Part shown: piece after piece, positions 47,801 to 52,579 of the stretch
Layout of the letters: each line of letters begins with the position of its first letter
Position numbering within the stretch: position 1 is the first letter of the stretch
NCBI RefSeq assembly: GCF_024868665.1
Contig: NC_079900.1
Span: forward strand, 1-64,000
DNA from: Triplophysa rosa
Lineage: Eukaryota; Chordata; Actinopteri; Cypriniformes; Nemacheilidae
Length of the DNA: 64,000 nt
Direction of reading: 5' to 3'
The notes under the pieces: generated by a model
What the model was told of the DNA's origin: nothing
The model's input: the letters and a program-made list of their open reading frames with translations, nothing else
Database searches by the model: none
Translations under genes and position numbers: made by a program

Positions 47801-48431
47801 AAAACAAGAAGAACTGGAGAAAATGAGAAAGAAGATTGAGAAAGAGAGAGAAGAAGAGAGAGAAGAAGAGAGACAACAGAGAGATGCAGAGAGACAGAAA
47901 CTGAAACTAGAGAAAGAAGAGAAAGAGAGAGAATATCAAGAGAAGAAAACTGAAATGATGAAACATTATGAGCAGCAGGAGAGAGAGAGAACAGAGATGT
48001 GGGAGAGAAAACAACGAGAAGATGATGAGAGAAGAGAAGAAGAGAGAAAGAGATGGGAGAAAAGAATTGATGATATTAAAAGAGAACAGGTGAAGGCGAT
48101 GATGACAAGAGAAACACAAGAGAGAGAGAGAAAAGAAAGAGAAGAGAAAGAGAGAAAAGACATGAAGGAAGAACATGAGCAGAAAATAAAAGAGATGAAG
48201 AAGAAACATGAAGATGAAGCCAGAAAACAAGCAGAAGAGTTGAATGAGTTCAGAGAGAGAAAAGAACGACATGTTCAAGAACTCAAACAGATGCTGGAAG
48301 AACGTCAGAAACAACACGAGTTACTGGAAAAACTCTATCAACACTTCAATCAACAGAAAGGAGAAGAAACAGAAGAGCTACGAAAAGAAGTTGAAGAACT
48401 GAAATATAGACGAAGATGTGTCTTTCTGTAA
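8582..48431 (+). CDS. gimap8-like: GIMAP8-like GTPase, three AIG1 domains (spliced)
   Basis: Predicted four-exon gene: 8582-8621, 28258-28965, 39052-39711 (or from 39046) and 46471-48431. All junctions are phase 1 with GT-AG signals, giving one open frame of 1122 or 1124 residues. Three consecutive AIG1/IMAP GTPase-type domains, one per large exon, match GIMAP8, a guanine-nucleotide-binding family linked to lymphocyte survival and intracellular membranes. Domains 1 and 2 lack a usable P-loop. Domain 3 has GRTGNGKS, DTPGLFDT and TNGDKLE. The last roughly 450 residues are a highly charged E/R/K coiled coil ending RRRCVFL. The introns (about 19.6, 10.1 and 6.8 kb) are swollen by transposons. Splice sites are inferred. 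Confidence 0.85.
8703..9125. repeat. L2-type LINE 3' end plus AC-rich minisatellite
   Basis: CAACTCAACTC...TTTATTTATAGTCC...CAAAGCAGCTGTACATGA at 8703-8785 matches the 3' end of the L2-type LINE at 32553 and the fragment at 37000-37085. It is followed by a long imperfect ACACAC-rich tract to about 9120, as in the larger LINE copy. Reading frames in the tract on both strands are compositional artefacts. Confidence 0.7.
9160..9405. mobile_element. Tc1/mariner-like remnant
   Basis: The start TACAGGTACATCTAAAAAAA, the internal GAAAACCCAAAATTCAGTG and CAGAAAATTAGAATATTAC resemble an abundant fish Tc1/mariner-like repeat. No matching right terminus and no transposase are seen, so this is a decayed fragment. 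Confidence 0.45.
9406..9909. other. Intronic sequence, nothing recognised
   Basis: AT-rich intron 1 sequence between the Tc1-like remnant and DIRS copy A. Short reading frames here have no recognisable domain. Confidence 0.5.
10243..11344 (+). pseudogene. DIRS gag-like region, copy A
   Basis: Starts MSRCSRGCNTLIEEGDGHN with paired cysteines (CSRGC, CPHCG) suggesting a zinc-binding N-terminus. It continues through acidic Ser/Asp-rich stretches to TLVVQERHLWLNLAQMRDAE, a block shared by all five copies here. At least one frameshift or stop lies near 10641-10649. The product would be a nucleocapsid-type protein. Confidence 0.65.
11440..13010 (+). pseudogene. DIRS reverse transcriptase/RNase H, copy A
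   Basis: RT motifs appear in order across frames: KKGGGLRPILDLHILNRHL (11633-11944 frame), AIDLKDAYFHVSI, then ILNYLDDWLILAHSRDLL with the catalytic YLDD near 12060-12085. An RNase H-like stretch VVVTTDASLQGWGAVCNG lies near 12560-12600. Frames shift near 11940, 12240 and 12790, so the enzyme is dead. Confidence 0.8.
13276..14267 (+). pseudogene. DIRS tyrosine recombinase, copy A
   Basis: The frame at 13276-13878 carries the N-terminal core-binding part (ARAPATWRLYAFKWHLFSSW). The catalytic part follows at 13896-14267, with VRAHSTRH (H-x-x-R box) and ARFYSLRV containing the candidate nucleophilic Tyr. Compared with copy C, a stretch between HSTR and the ATPNTFARFY block is missing. The recombinase would integrate circular cDNA. 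Frameshifted and internally deleted. Confidence 0.75.
15022..15868 (-). repeat. Gypsy 3' LTR
   Basis: Read on the minus strand it starts TGTAACGGAC and ends GGTGTTACA. A TATATAAG box lies near 15720-15731 and an AATAAA signal at 15203-15208. A 29-bp direct repeat (15314-15342 and 15360-15388, TTTGAGTACGATGCAATG...) has a 46-bp period. The first ~100 bases are nearly identical to 27217-27319. Confidence 0.85.
15869..15883 (-). promoter_or_regulatory. Polypurine tract
   Basis: On the minus strand CCAAAGGGAGGGGTA abuts the 3' LTR start. This is the usual plus-strand primer site of an LTR retroelement and confirms element orientation. Confidence 0.75.
16278..16974 (-). pseudogene. Gypsy integrase
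   Basis: The minus-strand frame 16781-16278 contains an integrase core: LGIDIMGPFPRS (first Asp), VSDRGAQFTSNLLEQL (second Asp) and HPQSNLTERINRNLK (catalytic Glu). Upstream sequence to 16974 holds the zinc-binding H/C residues of the N-terminal domain. The coding frame meets RNase H/spacer sequence on the far side of the EnSpm insertion. Past 16278 the frame breaks although integrase-like C-terminal sequence continues to about 15900. Confidence 0.82.
16993..17810. other. EnSpm subterminal region
   Basis: Non-coding, AT-rich sequence with recurring GTTGAGTTTACTTAG-like and AACTGATTACCT motifs near the terminus (for example at 17030 and 17265). These may be subterminal transposase-binding repeats, as CACTA elements usually have. 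No reading frame of note. Confidence 0.45.
17815..18146. mobile_element. Foldback MITE
   Basis: The left arm GTGATAGTTTACCCATCAAT and the right arm ending GGGTGAACTATCCCTT are inverted repeats of about 150 bp, continuing through CATCATTTACTCA, GTTCCAAAC and GATATTTGAAAGAATGT in both arms. This resembles an abundant non-autonomous foldback element of cyprinids. It sits in EnSpm sequence just beyond the 3' end of the accessory gene. Confidence 0.8.
18260..20262 (-). CDS. EnSpm accessory protein, PB1-like/SAMD3-like, 4 exons
   Basis: Minus-strand exons 20262-19318, 19154-19008, 18898-18806 and 18583-18260 (stop TAA) all join in phase 0 at GT-AG sites, giving 502 residues. The acceptor before the first exon is at 20274-20275. 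The N-terminus (TRTILRVIVHENDIRKITLP, then QFEDPDFNNSLVNLTDI) resembles a PB1-type ubiquitin-like interaction domain. A basic stretch KRRGQQPPRNIKKPKR follows, then a C-terminal region ending KPKIQSLKTLLMQ. Fish databases contain many proteins of this layout annotated as SAMD3-like, as I recall. In a CACTA element the second protein may act like a TnpA-type DNA-binding partner; that role is inference. All four exons are open, so this gene may be intact. Confidence 0.8.
20891..23560 (-). pseudogene. EnSpm transposase with C2H2 fingers, one in-frame stop
   Basis: One continuous minus-strand frame runs from ATG 23560 to the stop at 20891. A single TAA at 22997-22999 interrupts it, leaving 187 residues upstream and about 700 downstream. 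The N-terminus has four C2H2-like fingers (CKFCLFSC...H, CLHTDC...H, CLLC...H, CPYKNC...H) for DNA binding. Downstream are CACTA transposase-type motifs: LYVDEFEVANPLG, SSDNLGAHSLAG, HSCRFC and PDLMHDLMEG, which include candidate catalytic Asp residues. The enzyme would cut at the CACTG ends. Apart from the stop it looks undamaged. The 690-residue part from Met 22963 is open but lacks the fingers. Confidence 0.85.
24369..24422. repeat. TG/AG microsatellite
   Basis: A (TG)n run followed by GCGCG and a (AG)n run. It lies in the non-coding right part of the EnSpm element. Confidence 0.95.
24657..25477 (-). pseudogene. Gypsy RNase H region
   Basis: Two overlapping minus-strand frames (25477-25103 and 25140-24640) cover the RT thumb and RNase H: LQWFLGLAAWYHRFISDFS, FKVQTDASDVGLGAVLTQK, then SVSEKERLAVVWAVEKWHHY and ITDHASLVWVFQ. 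A frameshift near 25103-25140 separates them. The last few codons of the downstream frame come from the EnSpm terminus. Confidence 0.85.
25478..26203 (-). pseudogene. Gypsy reverse transcriptase
   Basis: The minus-strand frame 26203-25625 shows RT motifs in order: SPWASPVVVVDKKDGGSRLC, DYRGLNAKTHLDAYPMPQI, STLDLKSGYWQ, LPFGLKNAAASFQRLM and the catalytic YIDDIIEY. A stop follows YIDDIIEY near 25625, and the sequence then continues in pol-like form to 25478. Confidence 0.85.
26212..27200 (-). pseudogene. Gypsy gag end and protease
   Basis: The frame 26974-26792 (TEAEIVQATLRKCSPRLASL) is gag-like. The frame 26886-26212 contains a retropepsin-like part: HTYFKAVIDTERTLSLLQ, where the usual DTGA/DTGS active-site triad reads DTER, and VPVILGLDFLKKA. 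The change at the active site suggests a dead protease. A short reiteration of GTGAGGCTC occurs at 26220-26252. The 5' gag is truncated by the deletion ending at about 27217. Confidence 0.65.
27217..27319 (-). repeat. Truncated Gypsy 5' LTR
   Basis: Nearly identical to the first ~100 bases of the complete LTR (15868 downwards on the minus strand), starting TGTAACGGAC. The remaining LTR, including its promoter, is deleted, so this copy cannot be transcribed from its own 5' LTR. Confidence 0.85.
27320..27640 (+). mobile_element. DIRS copy A, distal inverted unit
   Basis: Continues copy A after the Gypsy element. ACGTATGTAACCTCCGTTCC near the left end is mirrored by GGAACGGAGGTTACATATGT on the right. 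Inside is an inverted version of the DIRS promoter region, including TATAAAAG on the minus strand at 27461-27468. Equivalent units end copies B (38710-39008) and E (from about 63933), so the unit belongs to the family structure. Confidence 0.7.
27641..28240. other. Intron 1 end, possible L2 tail remnant
   Basis: AT-rich intron. ACTGCTTTGCAACAATGAAG followed by ATAAAATTGAATAATAAAA near 28106-28157 resembles an L2-type LINE 3' end. No gene. Confidence 0.4.
28258..28965 (+). CDS. gimap8-like: GIMAP8-like exon 2: AIG1 domain 1 (degenerate)
   Basis: Begins after TTGTTCTAG and encodes SVLRIVLLGK..., about 236 residues. The position of the P-loop reads LLGKSLSENIRVRNSMLG, which has lost the GxxGxGKS pattern. 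The switch motif is replaced by AMINSSHLLQ. The conserved-box equivalent SAPGPHAFILIL and the G5-like LQFDERP are retained, so the fold is likely kept but GTP binding is doubtful. The donor CCTA|GTAAGA at 28966 gives phase 1; a weaker CAA|GTAATC nine bases earlier has the same phase. If unspliced, the frame continues to a TAG at 29106-29108. Confidence 0.85.
29187..29192 (+). promoter_or_regulatory. Intronic AATAAA signal after exon 2
   Basis: AATAAA lies about 80 bases after the in-frame stop reached if exon 2 is not spliced. It could support a short, single-AIG1 isoform. Use is inferred. Confidence 0.4.
29193..29464. other. Intron 2, nothing recognised
   Basis: AT-rich intron sequence before the Tc1-like element. 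No reading frame or repeat terminus noted. Confidence 0.5.
29465..29930. mobile_element. Tc1/mariner-like element with nested LINE tail
   Basis: CAGTCCATCCGGAAAGTA at the left is inverted as TACTTTCCGGATGGACTG at the right, and TA flanks both ends (29463-29464, 29931-29932), as for Tc1/mariner elements. No transposase remains. Inside, from about 29612, the run AGAATCAGAAAGAGCTTTAT and CAAGGAATTTGTTTTGGTGA resembles the 3' part of a common fish retroposon, so a second insertion is nested here. Confidence 0.8.
29933..30171. other. Intron 2, nothing recognised
   Basis: Short AT-rich spacer before DIRS copy B. Confidence 0.5.
30538..31803 (+). pseudogene. DIRS gag-like region, copy B
   Basis: Two frames (30475-31275, with its MSRCSRGCDTLIKERDGQM start near 30535, and 31357-31803) correspond to the gag-like protein of copy A. 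They include the CLHCGEM zinc-like pair and TLVVQERHLWLNIVQMRDAE. A frame change occurs near 31275-31357. This is the best preserved gag copy here; its C-terminus is very Pro/Arg-rich (PRKRTSRRRPPPRQQPSRKQ). Confidence 0.65.
32140..32552 (+). pseudogene. DIRS RT N-terminal fragment, copy B
   Basis: Homologous to the start of the RT of copies A, C and D, but frameshifted. A 23-24-bp tandem duplication, CGGCTACGCGATCCAATTCG..., lies at about 32287-32335. The coding sequence is cut by the LINE insertion at 32553. Confidence 0.65.
32700..32840. repeat. AC-rich microsatellite
   Basis: Interrupted (CA)n tract in the 3' UTR of the L2-type LINE, with a pure run near 32770-32802. Reading frames across it on both strands are artefacts of composition. 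Confidence 0.95.
33472..35818 (-). CDS. L2-type LINE reverse transcriptase, long open frame, truncated
   Basis: An uninterrupted minus-strand frame of about 780 LINE codons; the reading frame extends ten codons into DIRS sequence at its start. It begins in the C-terminal part of the endonuclease (SGPTHLRNHTLDLIL, DISDHYLVL). The full RT follows: [64 protein letters not shown] and the catalytic HCYADDTQLYI. The C-terminal region LDYCNALLGGCPAGLLQKLQ continues to the end. The absence of stops over 2.3 kb suggests a recent insertion. Without the N-terminal endonuclease it cannot move by itself. Confidence 0.85.
35820..36990 (+). pseudogene. DIRS RT/RNase H, copy B (distal part)
   Basis: Resumes after the LINE with AIDLKDAYFHVSLL. 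It then shows VLNYLDDLLILAHSRDLL (YLDD) and an RNase H-like stretch RNVVVTTDTSLQGWGAVCNG, followed by VRSDSTTAMAYINHQGG. Several frame changes (near 36300, 36500, 36600 and 36800) disable it. Confidence 0.78.
37000..37085 (-). mobile_element. 86-bp LINE 3' tail with target duplication
   Basis: Only the last ~86 bases of the L2-type LINE are present. They are flanked by ATTGC at 36995-36999 and 37086-37090, next to the DIRS sequence expected from copy C. A severely 5'-truncated retrotransposition. Confidence 0.85.
37346..37717 (-). mobile_element. Solo LTR in DIRS copy B
   Basis: 372 bp, beginning TGTAACAAG and ending CCTTGCCACA. It is flanked by GGCAC at 37341-37345 and 37718-37722. TG...CA ends and a 5-bp duplication identify a solo LTR. 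The DIRS sequence is continuous across the site in copy C. Minus orientation is suggested by a TTAAATGCC TATA-like motif near 37580. It is unrelated by eye to the LTR at 288-869. Confidence 0.85.
37730..38310 (+). pseudogene. DIRS tyrosine recombinase remnant, copy B
   Basis: Corresponds to the N-terminal recombinase part of copy A (SGLPPQW..., NVYVAAIAVHHDPVAGKSLG) in the frame 37633-38178. The catalytic C-terminal half is deleted: sequence jumps from the RAxPSW block to the region after the gene near 38310. Confidence 0.65.
38710..39008 (+). repeat. DIRS distal inverted unit, copy B
   Basis: Similar to 27320-27640. It contains GAGGGAACGAGACGTTGTGT on the left, CGACACAACGTCTCGTTCCC on the right, and an inverted promoter region with minus-strand TATAAAAG at 38838-38845. 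It ends just before the polypyrimidine tract of GIMAP exon 3. Confidence 0.7.
39052..39711 (+). CDS. gimap8-like: GIMAP8-like exon 3: AIG1 domain 2 (degenerate)
   Basis: Two tandem acceptors are possible, TTTTTTCAG at 39045 or CATCAG at 39051. Both keep frame, differing by two residues. The exon encodes SVNSKLNVVLCGTDATLKVT..., with the P-loop replaced by CGTDATLKV and the switch DTPGLF replaced by VELPALT. The middle of the domain (CVFLIIIPVGPLTEEDIAEI) is AIG1-like. It ends in a short helical, charged stretch before the donor GG|GTGAGT at 39712, phase 1, matching exon 4. Confidence 0.88.
39712..39873. other. Start of intron 3
   Basis: Plain intron following the exon 3 donor. No feature seen. 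Confidence 0.5.
40885..42010 (+). pseudogene. DIRS gag-like region, copy C
   Basis: MSRCSRGCNTLIEEGDGHGV at 40885, zinc-like CPHCG, and the conserved TLVVQERHLWLNLAQ block near 41890-41935, spread over several frames. Inactive. Confidence 0.6.
42255..42534. repeat. 140-bp tandem duplication in DIRS copy C
   Basis: Two copies begin TTATCACAGCCGCTCTCACC (42255 and 42395) and include GACGGTGTTCGGCAACTCGA. The equivalent region is single-copy in the other DIRS copies. Confidence 0.9.
42540..43930 (+). pseudogene. DIRS RT/RNase H, copy C
   Basis: Contains FNGFYSPYFIVPKRAGV, AIDLKDAYSHVSF, LNYLDDWLI (YLDD) near 43215-43240 and an RNase H-like region near 43680-43870. There are many frameshifts, and one lies directly after DDWL. 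Confidence 0.75.
44440..45245 (+). pseudogene. DIRS tyrosine recombinase, copy C
   Basis: Pieces ARALATRRLYAYSGASSHPG and VCPVRALRLCLDRTQSRR... lie in different frames. The sequence continues past 45245 into a GASLADICRAAG-like segment near 45290-45330 before it is truncated ahead of the active-site Tyr region. Inactive. Confidence 0.65.
45917..46470. other. End of intron 3
   Basis: AT-rich intron between copy C and exon 4. No gene or repeat terminus beyond the possible hAT end. Confidence 0.5.
46471..48431 (+). CDS. gimap8-like: GIMAP8-like exon 4: active AIG1 domain 3 and coiled coil
   Basis: Starts after TTATTTTCAG. An ATG 22 bases upstream lies in the polypyrimidine region and is rejected as a start. 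The AIG1 domain covers roughly the first 200 residues: G1 GRTGNGKSATG, G3 DTPGLFDT, conserved box SSPGPHVFIIVLTLGRFT, G4 TNGDKLE and G5-like FNNRE. It should bind and probably hydrolyse GTP. Then come about 450 residues dominated by E, K, R and Q with heptad-like spacing, a predicted long coiled coil for self-association. The frame ends KYRRRCVFL and stop TAA at 48429-48431. The last four residues fit a CaaX prenylation box, preceded by a basic patch. Confidence 0.92.
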
Positions 48432-48610
48432 CACCATTAATGTTAAAGATAAGGTAGGTGTAATCTGACAAATTCATTTTTTGCATTTGATTCAGAACCT
48501 GGGCTCATATGAATAAAACATCTCAGAAATGCTCCTTAGAATATTGAAGCTTCGACTTAAGTGTCAAAAAATGTATAGTAAAAAGTAAGAGTAGGATACT
48601 TTAATAAAGA
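48432..48610 (+). other. gimap8-like: Probable GIMAP 3' UTR with poly(A) signals
   Basis: AATAAA occurs at 48512-48517 and 48603-48608, 80 and 170 bases after the stop codon. Either could end the transcript. Confidence 0.55.
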
Positions 48611-48941
48611 CTTGTATAAAGCAGCTTTCAGTAAAGTCTAAACTGATTCTTAAAGAGTACATTCCTCGAGATCATAAAAAATACATTTCATGAAGTGTTT
48701 AATTTTGCCGTGTTTGAATGTAAGCAATCTGCCAAGTTGTAAATCCGAAGGTGAACGAATAACAAAGTTATTAGCTTATAAAAAAGGTAATCGACTCTGA
48801 ATCACGCGAACAAGCCATGACCTGTCCGAATCTTTAACCACAATGTACCTACGTCACTAGAAAAATCCCCGCCTACTGACTGCGAAAACTTAACTCTCTC
48901 CTCCCCAAACACTGTACTAGCTCGTTCGTGACGTGTGCATC
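48611..48941. other. Intergenic and THAP exon upstream region
   Basis: No gene. The last ~100 bases before the THAP start (TCCCCGCCTACTGACTGCG near 48866) are more GC-rich and may include its promoter. Confidence 0.4.
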
Positions 48942-49217
48942 ATGTCTAAGAGAAGCTGTGTTCTATGTAGTGAAACTAAGTCAGTCTTATTTTCACTACC
49001 AAAGGAAGAACTTCTGAGGAAAAAATGGTTACTATTTATTTTTCAAACGACACCAAAGGAGTATAAACCGAACGTTTTACTTTGCGCGCGTCATTTTACC
49101 GAAGATTGCTTCATCAATCTTGGCGCCTTTACTGCAGGATACATTAAACGTCTTTCCTTAAAAGATGTTGCAATACCAACTTTATTTGGACCTGTAAGCT
49201 CCACCGAATCACAACCT
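48942..49217 (+). CDS. THAP-domain protein, first exon
   Basis: ATG 48942 opens 92 codons to the donor AACCT|GTAAGT, phase 0; a second possible donor CCT|GTAAGC lies at 49193. The exon encodes a complete THAP zinc finger: C6 and C9 (CVLC), Trp29, C48 and H51 (CARHF), and the terminal AIPTLF box. THAP domains bind DNA and occur in transcription factors and in P-element-derived transposases. No later exon of this gene is recognisable here, so it is partial. An upstream in-frame GTG at 48933 is not preferred. It could be a host thap gene or a member of a multicopy family. Confidence 0.75.
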
Positions 49218-49520
49218 GTAAGTGTGACTCTTTATTTTTGTCTTTACTTAAAATTAAATTTGTGTGACGTTATCTCATGTCTGTGTTTAGCTAACGTTAC
49301 CGTTATTTTTGGGGTTGTTACTGTTTGTTTACCTAACGTTAGCTATAAACTCGTTGCGCTAATGTAAGTGTTCAACCATATTAACTCGCAAAGTCTTTAT
49401 TTCAAGAACTGCGTGGTGTACTATAGTTATAATAACATCTGAAGATACGAACACCGTACACTGTATGCCGTGATAACTAACTGTTACAAGAGAAGTGTCT
49501 AAAACAGTCCTTTTTCTTAC

Positions 49521-49593
49521 TGGCATCTGTATAAGGATTAAAGAATGATTCGTCAGACTCGGGCTCGAACTGGTAAGGTAAAATCGACGCCAT
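49521..49593 (-). CDS. Short first exon, MASILPYQFEPES... family
   Basis: On the minus strand ATG 49593 opens 24 codons plus one base to a donor GCCA|GTAAGA. The peptide begins MASILPYQFEPESDE. As I recall, the same N-terminal motif occurs in many fish proteins annotated as P2X purinoceptor 7-like, which share a cysteine-rich domain. The following exon would lie to the left, overlapping the THAP exon on the other strand, and is not seen. It may be a first-exon remnant. The CCAAT array lies 95-195 bases upstream. Confidence 0.5.
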
Positions 49594-49687
49594 CTCTCTC
49601 TATACACTGTTAATATCCAACCACCTGCAAACCGTAATACAGCAGTAATGATAGGCGGTCCATTTGCGACACATGCTGAACGCGTTT

Positions 49688-49795
49688 GACCAATCACAGC
49701 AGACTAGACCATTTGACCAATCACAGCAGACTAGACCATCTGACCAATCACAGCAGACTACACTATCTGACCAATCAGATCAGACTACGCTGGCG
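49688..49795. repeat. Four-unit 27-bp CCAAT-box array
   Basis: GACCAATCA begins at 49688, 49715, 49742 and 49769, an exact 27-bp period. The unit includes GACCAATCACAGCAGACTA. Each unit carries a CCAAT box suited to NF-Y. The array sits between the minus-strand exon at 49593 and a possible plus-strand first exon ending at donor GAA|GTAAGG (49854/49855), so it may be a bidirectional promoter. Confidence 0.85.
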
Positions 49796-49859
49796 GAAAG
49801 GCGGAGATTACACAGATGAATCGCGGAACGAATCATTTGAGAGTCAGTCAAGAAGTAAG

Positions 49860-50540
49860 GTAATAAAAACTGCTTATTATTACGAAATAATAGTATTTTT
49901 ACATCATGTATGTACATAAACTTGTTGTCGGACACTCCATAAACCAAAATAAGCCCTTAAAAATATTGAGGAATGTACTCTTTAAGTGTTAACTTAAGTG
50001 ATTCTTTCACCCGGTTTCACAGACAAGGTTTAGGTTAAAGATGGAGTGGTTGATTTGGAAAGGTGCTAACTTTAGCCTGCTAGCACTGAAATTATAATAC
50101 TACCCTCTATGCGATTCACCGTGCAAAGCCACGCCTCCTCCAAACACATGAATGTATTTCGTAAATCCATGTAACGGATTACAAACTAAATCCATTAAAT
50201 TCTTCTGGAAGCATGTACATATCTCTCCAAAAAAAAGAGAGCAACCATGGTATCGTCTTTCAGACCGTTTAACTGCCGGAGCTGTCTCCATCAGATTGTC
50301 CACCATTCTCCCTACATTGACACGTGAGTGCGCTGATGACGTATGATGTCTGTGTGCACAGGGTGCGCAGTGGTATGGAAAATACGTTGGCTGAGAATGT
50401 ACACATGACCAGTCACAGCGTTCGTGCAGAACGTTTTGATTGGGTGAACGTTTTTTGGTCCTATGCCTTTCACAGACGAAATATAATTATAAAAAAAATA
50501 TTTGACCACTATACTTCTGATTGCTATCAGGATATAAAGA
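49860..50540. other. No gene recognised
   Basis: Mixed-composition sequence up to DIRS copy D. Short overlapping reading frames on both strands have no recognisable domain. Confidence 0.45.
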
Positions 50541-50910
50541 GTTCCCTTTCTGGCGGTCTCTCGACGTTGTGTCGAGCCGACAGATGGGGTTCGCTCTTGA
50601 GAACCTATCAACTTCTGACTAGTTTAGAAAAGGCCAATGAAATTGGCGAATGAAATTTGCATGCCGGACTCCACCCCCGGATATCCGGGTATAAAAGGGA
50701 GATGGCGTGCTGCATTCATTCACCTTTTGTTCTTCGGAGCCTTCACACTGATCGACTTCGAGACTTCAAACTCTACGCCGAATTACTGCTGGAATCTTAT
50801 GACGTGGTGCAGTGGACGGTCCCTTCCTGCAGCGACTTCCCCTGGGCGTCTCGGCAGTTCCAGAAGTGTTTGAGTTTTTTCTCTAAAAGAGCAAATTTCT
50901 CCAGCGTGGC

Positions 50911-52110
50911 ATGTCCCGCTGTTCTCATGGGTGCAACACACTCATCGAGGAGGGGGACGGACACGAGGTCTGCTTCCAGTACGCTGGGGCAGCACTTGTG
51001 GATACGTCCTGCGCGCACTGCGGGCGGTTGACGATTCAGACGTTGCGTCATGGGTGGCTGTGTTCCCACGGGACTCAGCCACCACCTCGTCTGCTCCCCG
51101 TTCCGTGACGGCAGGACTACGGCCCTGCCGTCTGCTACGGCAAGCAGCGAGGGTGATATGAGGATTACTGTGAGCGTTAATCCGCCAGCCACTGGCTCAC
51201 GGACCGTTCGCACCTCTTCTCACTCGTCTGACCATTCCCCAGGAGACGGTCCCACCGTCTTGTTCCTCAACCACGTATTCGGAAACGGTGCGTGATAATG
51301 ATGAGATGTCGCTTGCAGCATCGGGGGGTGACGTACTGCCATCCGACTCTGGCGATTCCTCGGAGCTCCCTCCCTCGGGGGGTCGAGCCCAGGACGAAGC
51401 GGACGTCGAAATGTGAGCCATGCTTTCCCGGGCCGCCGTGAGCGTTGGGTTGCAGTGCCCGCACTGCCTCTCCCAGCGCTCGCGGCTGGTTACATGGTGC
51501 CTCGGGTTTGAGCGCGGCTCCAAGCCGCGCCCGCCCCCAGTGCCGTGTTTACCGGAAGTGCATGAGGAACTCAGTAAGACCTGGAACGCCCCTTTTCCGG
51601 CACATTCACGTCAAAGAAGTTCTGTCACCCTCTCTTCCCTCGAGGGTGAGGCAGCTAGAGGATACGTCGATGTCCCCCAGGTGGAGTGTGCCGCCGCGGT
51701 GCACTCATGCCCGCAGGTGGCGGCCACCTGGGGGGCTCGACCTAGACTCCCATCCAAAGCATGTGGGGTCTCGGCATCTCTGGTGTCAAGAGCTTACATT
51801 GCGGCGGACCAAGCTGCCTCCTCTCTCCACGCTGTGGCTCCTGCCAGGCCAAGGCGTTGAGAGAGCTCCACGAGGGTAAGACCGACCCAGCGTTTATGCA
51901 GGAACTCTGCGTCGCCACTGACCTCGCTCTGCGGGCGACCAAGGTGACCGCGCAGGCCCTGGGTCAGGTGATGTCCACACTTGTGGTCCATGAGAGACAC
52001 CTCTGGCCGAACCTTGCACAGATAAGTAGCGCCGACAAGGTCTGCTTTCTCGACGCACCTGTCTCGCAGGGGGGGGCTGTTTGGTGATACTGTCGTGCAG
52101 CAGTTCTCGA
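50911..52110 (+). pseudogene. DIRS gag-like region, copy D left arm
   Basis: MSRCSHGCNTLIEEGDGHEV, zinc-like CAHCG, and the conserved STLVVHERHLWPNLAQISSAD block near 51970-52030, in several frames. The frame is also broken by a stop (GTGAGCC near 51415) relative to the right arm. Confidence 0.6.
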
Positions 52111-52579
52111 CAGTAAAGAAGTAGGATATCAAGCATATCCTCCCCCGCCGCGACTCGGCCGCCCTCGGCCGTCGAGTCCCGTGCACCGTCTGCTTCCCAG
52201 CAGCCCTGGTCCTCTTCGACGCCCTCCGGCTCGGGCGCCCCCCACTCAGGCGGCCCCCCCGGAAGAGAAATCGTAGAGGAGACCATCGCCCCGTCAGCAG
52301 CCGCGGCGAAAGCAGAAGCGGCCCTCATGGGAAGACCCCAGGGAGATCGAGAATACTATCGAGCCCGACCCCAGCCATTCCATCGCTGGGTGGTCGATCC
52401 CGGACGGTTCCTGCCCCGTCCCAACAGCCCACTCTCTTAAGAGTTTCCTCTCTCTCTGGGTGTTTATCACAGCCCGCTCTCACCCTCTACACGACGGTGT
52501 TCGGCAACTCGACGTTGCGTCACGGCGAGACCCAATTTTGAGGATAATCAGCAGCCCTCTGCACTCTCAGTCGACAGTG

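Noticed and set aside
47217..48317. Minus-strand Leu/Phe-rich reading frames resembling membrane proteins
   Set aside because: Antisense of the E/K/R coiled-coil coding sequence.
49688..49795. CRISPR-like regular repeats
   Set aside because: The 27-bp units are contiguous with no unique spacers, and the genome is a vertebrate.
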